NCBI GenBank assembly: GCA_023457535.1
Contig: JAEWLN010000156.1
Span: 1-20,164 of the forward strand
DNA from: Bacteroidota bacterium
GTDB taxonomy: Bacteria > Bacteroidota > Bacteroidia > Flavobacteriales > Flavobacteriaceae
DNA length: 20,164 nucleotides
Reading direction: 5' to 3'
Shown: positions 14,945 through 20,164 of the stretch, in pieces
How positions within the stretch are numbered: position 1 is the stretch's first letter
Layout of the letters: each line of letters starts with the position of its first letter
The notes under the pieces: generated by a model
Database searches by the model: none
The model's input: only the letters and a program-made list of their open reading frames with translations
Told to the model about the DNA's origin: nothing
Translations under genes and position numbers: made by a program

Positions 14945-15410
14945 ATGCGCCTATCGTTCCGATTGCTTTGTGATAGACCGGGAAATTGACCGAATTGGCG
15001 ATAAAACACAGCCGGTTGGCCTTTTGGTGCAAGCCGTCAAGCGCAGCAAGCATTGATGTTTCGGCTACGGTAACAACGGGATTTAACGTCACTTGGGTGA
15101 AATGGCCGCTGCCGTCTGCATTGAGCACCATCGTTCCGCTGGCGTTGTCCCGATACGCGGTCACGATAACGCCCGCACTGGCGCAAACGTGCAGAAAGCT
15201 CATTAAATGGCAACCCGATAGTGCCGCAAGCAGCAATTCTTCAGGGTTGTACCGCGTGGGATCGCCGCGGAAAGTCGGGTCTGCCGAGACAAGCAATTCA
15301 GGTTTGTTTTCAAAAACAATCGTGTGGTTGCGGTCATAAGCGCGGTAATGCGAAGTACCGGTACCGCGGTTGCCCGTCCAATGCAGCTTGAGCGAATAGT
15401 GATGGCTCAT
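14943..15410 (-). CDS. OsmC/Ohr-family protein (peroxide-reducing thiol enzyme type)
   Basis: ATG 15410 is chosen: it begins MSHHYSLKLHWTGN as in the family and overlaps the stop of the upstream gene by 4 nt (ATGA). The open frame further left, to 15554, is a shadow of that gene. The 155-residue product has NPEELLLAALSGCHLMSFL with the first conserved cysteine (C67), a further cysteine at 76, and ANRLCFIANSVNFPV with C135. Family members use two cysteines to reduce organic hydroperoxides in the cytoplasm; this one resembles the OsmC-like subgroup with a C-terminal CFIANS motif, so the exact catalytic pair is uncertain. It is the last gene of the probable leftward operon, and its stop lies in the sucC terminator. 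Confidence 0.9.
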   Translation of the reverse strand: MSHHYSLKLHWTGNRGTGTSHYRAYDRNHTIVFENKPELLVSADPTFRGDPTRYNPEELLLAALSGCHLMSFLHVCASAGVIVTAYRDNASGTMVLNADGSGHFTQVTLNPVVTVAETSMLAALDGLHQKANRLCFIANSVNFPVYHKAIGTIGA

Positions 15411-16075
15411 CGCAGAAGGGTTTGTTGGAGCGCGGCCTGCAAAACGGGTTCCATCGCCTTGTATCCTTTTTTGTTCGGATGCACGCCGTCGCCTGAATAT
15501 TCTTTTTTTAACCGATGATCCTGATCGGCCATTACGGCAAAATAGTCGGCGCACACAATGCCCTTCTTTCTGGCATACGCCTTTATTTTTTTGTTCAGCG
15601 CGATGATTTTTTCAGTTGGATTTACCGATGGATTCCAAGGAAAGGCCGCCGCGGGTAGCAAGGTGCACATCACTACTTTAATCTGATGGTTTGCGGCTCT
15701 TTCGGCCATTTGGATCAGATTTTCCATGATGCCGTCGATCGATATCGGGCCGGTGTTACCCGCGATGTCATTGGTTCCGGCCAAAATGACGACCACGTTG
15801 GGCCGGAGCGCAATGACGTCCTGATCGAAGCGCGCCAGCATTTGCGGCGTGGTCTGACCACCGATACCGCGGTTGAGAAGATACGGTTTGTCTTCAAAGA
15901 ACGCCGGATCCCGTTGTTTCCAGAATTCGGTGATCGAATCGCCCATAAGCACGATGCGGTTGTCACTTTTGACAGATGAAAGCAGCTGGTTCTCTGCGCT
16001 GTATTTGGTCGTATTGGCCCAGTTTTGCGCGTGGGCGGCAACCGAAAGCAAAATCATTATACCCAATATTTTCAT
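15407..16075 (-). CDS. Exported SGNH/GDSL-family hydrolase
   Basis: The ATG at 16075 gives a clean signal peptide (MKILGIMILLSVAAHAQ) and 222 residues; an in-frame ATG at 16096 would add seven residues in front of it. All four SGNH blocks are visible: block I VLMGDSITEFW with the nucleophile S47, block II RGIGGQTTPQ with G73, block III LAGTNDIAGN with N102, and block V SGDGVHPNKKGY with D196 and H199. The enzyme is therefore likely an active periplasmic or surface esterase or acetylhydrolase, of the type often acting on acylated sugars; substrate unknown. It starts 35 nt after the DUF1456 gene and overlaps the OsmC-like gene by 4 nt, so translational coupling to that gene is likely. Confidence 0.92.
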   Translation of the reverse strand: MKILGIMILLSVAAHAQNWANTTKYSAENQLLSSVKSDNRIVLMGDSITEFWKQRDPAFFEDKPYLLNRGIGGQTTPQMLARFDQDVIALRPNVVVILAGTNDIAGNTGPISIDGIMENLIQMAERAANHQIKVVMCTLLPAAAFPWNPSVNPTEKIIALNKKIKAYARKKGIVCADYFAVMADQDHRLKKEYSGDGVHPNKKGYKAMEPVLQAALQQTLLR

Positions 16076-16110
16076 GTTGACTCTCGCGCAACCCATGGGT
16101 CAAATCCGGG

Positions 16111-16551
16111 TTACGATTTTTTGTTTTTTCCGTTTTTAAACGCGACTTTTTCCACCACCGGGGTTTTGGCTGTTGGTTTATTGGCTGTTGGTTTTTTAGC
16201 CGGATTCTTTTTAACAGGCTTCGTTCCGGTGGCTGCATTCTTGGTTCCGAGGCTTTTCGGGAAGCGGTCTTTGTCTGCAGACTGGACCTGTGCGGCATTC
16301 GCACTTATAACATCCGCCGCTTTTTTGGGATTTTCTTTGGTTCCGCGCAAATGGATCACGAGTCCGTTCAGGAAATTGCGCAGTACCTGATCGCCACACT
16401 CGACAAATTTGGGGTGGTCCTGATTGCGGAAAAAATTCCCGATTTCGCCTTTTGAAATGCGGAAATCCACCAGCATTAAAATGTCGGCAATCTGGTCATC
16501 GCGCAACTGCAGCGCTACGCGGAGTTTTTTGAATATGTCGTTGTTGTTCAT
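16111..16551 (-). CDS. DUF1456 (YehS-like) protein with lysine-rich tail
   Basis: ATG 16551 is chosen because it starts the conserved MNNNDIFKKLRVAL and lies 1 nt after the upstream esterase stop; the longer frame to 16590 is a shadow of that gene. Of 146 residues, about 2-70 are a DUF1456 domain (RDDQIADILMLVDF, FFRNQDHPKF, ECGDQVLRNFLNGL). Escherichia coli YehS carries two such domains; here there is one, resembling the second half. The rest is a low-complexity tail rich in Lys, Ala, Pro and Thr (PAKKPTANKPTAKTP), like the tails of histone H1-like proteins, which suggests nucleic-acid binding. The function of DUF1456 is not known. A 15-nt tandem repeat lies in the tail coding region. Confidence 0.85.
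   Translation of the reverse strand: MNNNDIFKKLRVALQLRDDQIADILMLVDFRISKGEIGNFFRNQDHPKFVECGDQVLRNFLNGLVIHLRGTKENPKKAADVISANAAQVQSADKDRFPKSLGTKNAATGTKPVKKNPAKKPTANKPTAKTPVVEKVAFKNGKNKKS
16166..16195. repeat. Two tandem 15-nt units in the DUF1456 tail
   Basis: TTGGCTGTTGGTTTA is followed at once by a copy that differs only in its last base (16181-16195). On the coding strand each encodes a KPTA-containing five-residue step. It is an in-frame microrepeat that could let the basic tail grow or shrink by slippage. Confidence 0.8.
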
Positions 16552-16552
16552 T

Positions 16553-17332
16553 TTATTTTCGGTCAATGAGCCAAAGATACGCATTCGCAAAGTTTTCCCG
16601 CCACAATTGTTCGTTGTGTTTGCCGCCCCGAACGATTTTTTCCTGCAGGCGACCCGGTTTTGCCCTTAGCAGCGCTTCCATTCGTTGCATATCGGGCAGC
16701 ATCGCCGGATCTTCCTGGTCGCCGGCCAAAAAATAGAACCGCACTTTGGGGTGGCGCGATGTGGCGGCAACAGTGAAAATTTTGCCCGAAAACCATAGCG
16801 ATGGTGAAAAAATGCCTGCGTTGCCAAATACATCAGGATGTTTCAGTGCGGCGTACAGCGAAACCAGACCGCCCAGCGAACTGCCCATGATTATCGTATG
16901 CTGTGCCGATTTTTTCGTGCGGTACGTTTTATCGATTGCCGGTTTTAGCGTGCTGACGATGAAATCAACATACGCATCGGCGTTTCCGCCGCCGTATTTT
17001 TCATTTTTGAACGGCGTCATCTCGTCAATGCGCTTGTCATTGCCGTGTTCGATCCCCACGACAATTACTTGCGCCTTTAAGCTGTCAAGCGTTTCATCGA
17101 CGCGCCATTCTCCTGCAAACGACGTGTGCGCATCGAATAAATTTTGTGCATCGTGCATGTACAACACCGGGTATCGTTTACCGGACCTTGCGTAGTCCTC
17201 AGGCAGGTACAGCCAGATTTTTCTCAAGCCCGATTGCGGTGAATCGATCATAAAATGCGAAACCTGGGGAGATGCAGTGGATTGGGCCAGCATCTCCGTG
17301 GTAATCCACATCAGGCAAAGCAAAAGTCTCAT
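16553..17332 (-). CDS. Exported alpha/beta hydrolase (esterase, IroE/CE1-like)
   Basis: The 259-residue product starts with a signal peptide (MRLLLCLMWITTEMLAQ). The mature part has RKIWLYLPEDY, YPVLYMHDAQNLFD and VVGIEHGN (oxyanion-hole region), the nucleophile elbow IMGSSLGG with S152, an aspartate in FLAGDQED (D205) and a histidine in GGKHNEQLW (H239). This is the esterase-D-like alpha/beta hydrolase fold shared by enterochelin esterases and carbohydrate esterases; the substrate cannot be told. It is the first gene of the leftward operon. The stop (TAA) is separated by one base from the DUF1456 ATG. The ATG at 17332 is the natural start because the signal peptide begins there. Confidence 0.9.
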   Translation of the reverse strand: MRLLLCLMWITTEMLAQSTASPQVSHFMIDSPQSGLRKIWLYLPEDYARSGKRYPVLYMHDAQNLFDAHTSFAGEWRVDETLDSLKAQVIVVGIEHGNDKRIDEMTPFKNEKYGGGNADAYVDFIVSTLKPAIDKTYRTKKSAQHTIIMGSSLGGLVSLYAALKHPDVFGNAGIFSPSLWFSGKIFTVAATSRHPKVRFYFLAGDQEDPAMLPDMQRMEALLRAKPGRLQEKIVRGGKHNEQLWRENFANAYLWLIDRK

Positions 17333-17344
17333 TTTGTAATGTTG

Positions 17345-17364
17345 GCTAAAAGCGATATTTTAGC
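17345..17364. promoter_or_regulatory. Inverted repeat in the divergent gap between hydrolase and TerB-like genes
   Basis: GCTAAAA (17345-17351) and TTTTAGC (17358-17364) form a perfect 7-bp inverted repeat with a 6-bp spacer; a third GCTAAAA copy follows at once on the + strand (17363-17369). The site lies 13 bp upstream of the hydrolase start and 16 bp upstream of the preferred TerB-like start, a position suited to an operator for both genes. If the TerB-like protein starts at 17339 instead, these bases are coding. Confidence 0.4.
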
Positions 17365-17380
17365 TAAAAATAAGAAATTG

Positions 17381-17782
17381 ATGGATATGCATCAGGAAAA
17401 ATTGTTGCTGTTGGCCGAAATGATCGCGTTTTCGATCGTCGACGGGCGTCTGCACCAGCGCGAATACGAATTCCTTTGCGTAGTTGCGCGCGAATTGCAG
17501 ATTGACAGGGCGGCTCTTGATGATTTGTTTCACAGCGAATTGCCCACCGGGATCATTAAATCCGAACCACGCCGCATCCAGCAATTTTACCGGCTGGCTT
17601 TGCTGATGCACATCGACGGCGTTTTGCACGATCGCGAGCAGGCCGCCATCCGACAAATCGGGATCAATATGGGGCTCAATCCGACTGCGACCAAACGCAT
17701 ACTCAACGCGATGGAGCAAGCGCCAAACGCCGTAATCGACCCGGATATGCTCTACAGCGTATTTCGCGAACAACTCAACTGA
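17381..17782 (+). CDS. TerB-like small cytoplasmic protein
   Basis: From ATG 17381 the product has 133 residues. It is alpha-helical in character and holds two copies of a TerB-type pattern, IVDGRLHQREYEFL (about 19-32) and HIDGVLHDREQAAIRQIG (about 77-94), where acidic residues follow a DG turn. In tellurite-resistance-type TerB domains such residues bind metal. An upstream in-frame ATG at 17339 would add 14 hydrophilic residues and leave only 6 bp to the divergent hydrolase start, so I prefer 17381. No other ter genes are nearby, so tellurite resistance should not be assumed. Its stop codon directly abuts that of the next gene on the opposite strand. Confidence 0.75.
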   Translation: MDMHQEKLLLLAEMIAFSIVDGRLHQREYEFLCVVARELQIDRAALDDLFHSELPTGIIKSEPRRIQQFYRLALLMHIDGVLHDREQAAIRQIGINMGLNPTATKRILNAMEQAPNAVIDPDMLYSVFREQLN

Positions 17783-19123
17783 TTACCACAAAGCGGCCAT
17801 TTGCCGAACCGAACGCGCAGGCTCGGACAAGGGTAATTTTACGCAAATGCTCAACATCTGACCATCGTGTGTGGCTTGGGCCGAACCGCGATACCAATGC
17901 GTCAGTGCGCCCAGCAGCGCAAAACCGACCGGGTTGCGACGCAGTGACTTGGTGTGCTCGAGATCGCTGAAAAGTTCGTCGAGTGCCTCTTTTTCCAGCA
18001 GTACGTGCTGATAGCTGACGCGCATGCGGAGCCGCGCCTTTTCGATCGTGACAGACAAGTAGATTTTATCGCCAAAAGAAGTTTGAGCGAGCGCTTCATC
18101 GGCAATCAGGTCAAAAAGCGCCTGAACGGTTTCTTTGTCGAGCAGTTGTTTGACTGCCGAACGCTCGAGATTGGAAATTACTTTGACGTTCTTGGCTGCG
18201 GCACGTTCCAAAAATGGGGCGACCAAGGTTTGTACGAAAGGACCGACGGGCTCGGCTATAAATCCGGGTTGCTTTTGCCCTGCCTTGATCATTGAAATGG
18301 CAGCCAACTGGCGGGAAAGGTTTTTGAGTTCGCGATCCGATTCAAGACTTTCCACTGCGCGCGACAGGTTTCCGATCATTTGGGCCTGCAAGGTCTTGAG
18401 ATCGCGTTGTTGCGCAAGGGTGCGATTGCGGTCGCGATAGCTGAAATAGATCATCCCGATGAAACTTACCACAGCAATCGAAATGGCCAGCAGCATGGCG
18501 AGCTGGTCGAGATCGAGGGTTGAAGTGGTCGATACGATCTCGTCTTCAGGAGCCGTAACGGCAAGGTTTTCTTCTTTTGATCGCGCGGGTTGGACTGCGG
18601 GAACTGCCGCGGCCTGTGCGGGAGCGGTTGCGGCGGTTGCAATGGGCGTGTTTTGGGCCGTCAGGCGCATTTTTTCGTCGATCAGATATTGCGCTTGCTT
18701 GGTTTTCCCCTTGGATTCAAAATACGCAATTTGGGTGTCGAGCAGCAACAGATATTCGGGTAAATGCGTCTGTTTTTTCAAAAGTTGGGCGGCCAGGTCC
18801 GTGTAGTCCTTAAACCTTTTGGCATTTCCCGATGCCCAATAATTCTGCGCCAACAAACAGCTCACGCGGGCCAGGGCGACAGAATCGCGTTGTTTTTTGT
18901 AAATGTCCTTGGCCACCAGCAGGTAGTCGGTCGACCGTTTGTAATTTTTGGATTGCAGATACAACGCTCCGGCCTGGGTGGCGGTTGACGCCACGGTAGG
19001 AAGATCTTCATGGACTTTCGCCTGTCGGTATTGGCGCTCGGTATCGGACAATGACTGCGGACCGTGCTGGCCTCGAACGGCGCTCATGGCGAGGATCATG
19101 CAGTAGATTAAATACTTTTTCAT
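17783..19123 (-). CDS. TPR membrane protein with degenerate histidine-kinase-like region
   Basis: ATG 19123 is used (a TTG at 19129 is the only alternative nearby), giving 446 residues. A signal sequence (about 1-18, ending AVRGQ) precedes TPR-like helices (about 25-155), an Ala/Pro-rich linker (158-180), one membrane span (about 206-228) and a cytoplasmic part. That part has a coiled-coil dimerisation-like helix (about 230-285) and a region that lines up in order with a kinase ATPase domain (about 297-432). Key residues are missing: I see no phospho-acceptor His in the helix, the N-box is replaced by LFDLIADEAL, and the DxGxG box is not recognisable; only the closing RRNPVGFALLGAL and the last strands remain. 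The layout resembles the periplasmic-TPR sensor kinases of Bacteroidota, but this one is probably catalytically dead. Confidence 0.75.
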   Translation of the reverse strand: MKKYLIYCMILAMSAVRGQHGPQSLSDTERQYRQAKVHEDLPTVASTATQAGALYLQSKNYKRSTDYLLVAKDIYKKQRDSVALARVSCLLAQNYWASGNAKRFKDYTDLAAQLLKKQTHLPEYLLLLDTQIAYFESKGKTKQAQYLIDEKMRLTAQNTPIATAATAPAQAAAVPAVQPARSKEENLAVTAPEDEIVSTTSTLDLDQLAMLLAISIAVVSFIGMIYFSYRDRNRTLAQQRDLKTLQAQMIGNLSRAVESLESDRELKNLSRQLAAISMIKAGQKQPGFIAEPVGPFVQTLVAPFLERAAAKNVKVISNLERSAVKQLLDKETVQALFDLIADEALAQTSFGDKIYLSVTIEKARLRMRVSYQHVLLEKEALDELFSDLEHTKSLRRNPVGFALLGALTHWYRGSAQATHDGQMLSICVKLPLSEPARSVRQMAALW

Positions 19124-19253
19124 ACACAATTGATAGCGTATAAAATTACCTATTTTCGTACAAATTGCGAAGCCGAAAAGTGCGCTATGTGTCGGTATAA
19201 AGGCGTATTTTGTCGATTTGTTCCCGTAATCCAGCCGGTCAGAGGTCGGGAAG

Positions 19254-20164
19254 TCAGGTTTTTTCCTGTAGCGATTTGATTTCGTCCCGCAATCTGGCCG
19301 CCTGCATAAAGTCGAGTTCCCTGGCCGCTTTTTCCATGGCTTTGCGTTTATCGCGGATGATTTTGTCGATATCGATTTTGCTCATGTAAGTGGTATCGGG
19401 TTCAGCCGATGTTTTTTTCTCGATCAGGCTCAGCTCGTCGTCGACCAGTTTGTAACGCGTGAAAACATTGTCGATCTTTTTGTTGAGCGCCGTCGGGACG
19501 ATGTTGTGCTCGGTATTGAAACGAATCTGTTTTTCGCGTCTGTAATTGGTCTCATCGATCGTCCGTTGCATCGAAACCGTGATCGTATCGGCATACATAA
19601 TGGCCTTTCCGTTGAGATTTCGTGCCGCGCGCCCTATGGTTTGCGTGAGCGAGCGGTTGCTGCGCAAAAAGCCTTCTTTGTCCGCGTCGAGAATGGCCAC
19701 GAGCGAAACTTCCGGTAAATCAAGCCCTTCCCGCAACAGGTTGACGCCAATGAGCACATCGAAAATTCCTTTGCGCAAATCCTGCATGATCTCAATGCGT
19801 TCGAGCGTGTCGACTTCTGAGTGGATGTACCGGCATCGGATCGCCACTTTGGTCAGGTACTTGGCGAGTTCCTCGGCCATGCGCTTGGTCAGCGTGGTTA
19901 CCAGAACGCGTTCGTCGATCTCGGCGCGTTGCTGGATTTCATCAATCAGGTCGTCGATTTGGTTAAGGCTCGGACGGATCTCTATGACCGGATCGATGAG
20001 TCCCGTAGGACGTATGATCTGCTCGACATAAACGCCTCCGGATTTTTCCAGCTCATAATCGGCTGGCGTGGCAGAAACGTAGATCACCTGGTTCTGCATG
20101 CCTTCGAATTCCTCGAATTTGAGCGGTCTGTTGTCCATCGCTGCGGGCAATCGGAATCCATACT
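19254..20164 (-). CDS. uvrB: UvrABC excinuclease subunit B, C-terminal part (5' end beyond window)
   Basis: The frame is open to the right edge (YGFRLPAAMDNRPLKF at the border), so only the last 302 residues are visible. UvrB is the DNA-loading helicase-like subunit of nucleotide excision repair. Visible parts: YVSATPADYE (helicase motif IV region), VLVTTLTKRMAEEL, RYIHSEVDTLER, LIGVNLLREGLDLPEV (motif V), LTQTIGRAARN (motif VI), and at the C-terminus the UVR motif (DKRKAMEKAARELDFMQAARLRDEI) that contacts UvrC. The 130-bp gap 19124-19253 to the next gene shows no clear hairpin terminator for uvrB. TAATTTTA around 19144-19151 on the minus strand is a one-mismatch -7 candidate for the TPR gene. 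Confidence 0.98.
   Translation of the reverse strand, partial: YGFRLPAAMDNRPLKFEEFEGMQNQVIYVSATPADYELEKSGGVYVEQIIRPTGLIDPVIEIRPSLNQIDDLIDEIQQRAEIDERVLVTTLTKRMAEELAKYLTKVAIRCRYIHSEVDTLERIEIMQDLRKGIFDVLIGVNLLREGLDLPEVSLVAILDADKEGFLRSNRSLTQTIGRAARNLNGKAIMYADTITVSMQRTIDETNYRREKQIRFNTEHNIVPTALNKKIDNVFTRYKLVDDELSLIEKKTSAEPDTTYMSKIDIDKIIRDKRKAMEKAARELDFMQAARLRDEIKSLQEKT

Noticed and set aside
15411..15554. N-terminal extension of the OsmC-like protein to 15554
   Set aside because: This stretch is very Arg-rich and is the wrong frame of the SGNH hydrolase gene; family similarity begins at the ATG at 15410.
17381..17782. Tellurite-resistance gene cluster
   Set aside because: Only one TerB-like protein is present, with no other ter genes; the fold is widespread outside tellurite resistance.

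Overview
The window looks like chromosomal DNA of a member of the Bacteroidota, most likely Flavobacteriaceae. The main reasons are a giant secreted adhesin with a type B sorting domain of the type IX secretion system (T9SS), a PorP/SprF-like protein and a PorE-like OmpA protein directly behind it, two further proteins with type A T9SS tails, a lipoprotein with an acidic surface-export-like motif after its lipid cysteine, and several matches to the Bacteroidota -7 promoter element TAnnTTTG. Base composition looks balanced (roughly half G+C by eye), which is high for Flavobacterium-like genomes. I see no tRNA, rRNA, CRISPR array, insertion sequence or phage gene.

Left third (1-9487, + strand): a tight three-gene secretion cassette. 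The adhesin enters from the left edge (2192 residues visible, start missing). It is built as a D-type Ig-like module, one B module, twelve A modules of exactly 267 nt each, six B modules, three C modules, a second D module and the C-terminal sorting domain. Three nt after its stop comes a PorP/SprF-like outer-membrane protein, and 1 nt after that a TPR / beta-propeller / carboxypeptidase-regulatory / OmpA protein. The cassette reads as cargo, dedicated outer-membrane partner and peptidoglycan anchor. It closes at a bidirectional terminator shared with the next gene.

Middle (9555-14944): a Tat-exported PhoA-type alkaline phosphatase (- strand) is divergent from a secreted SdiA-regulated-like beta-propeller protein with a T9SS tail. 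Next comes a 125-residue protein that is little more than a signal peptide plus a T9SS tail, then a convergent small lipoprotein gene and a stand-alone sucC (succinyl-CoA synthetase beta chain) with its own promoter element and terminator.

Right third (14943-20164, mostly - strand): a probable four-gene operon reads leftwards as exported alpha/beta hydrolase, DUF1456 protein with a lysine-rich tail, exported SGNH hydrolase and OsmC-like protein, with gaps of 1 nt, 35 nt and a 4-nt overlap. Divergent from it is a small TerB-like gene, whose stop codon abuts the stop of a convergent gene for a TPR protein with one membrane span and a degenerate kinase-like cytoplasmic region. The right edge holds the 3' part of uvrB.

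The most notable items are the exact-length adhesin array and its nested modular layout, the minimal T9SS cargo, the probable pseudokinase, the DUF1456 protein with a histone-like tail, and the ATGA-coupled SGNH/OsmC pair. I found no clearly new defence or mobile system.
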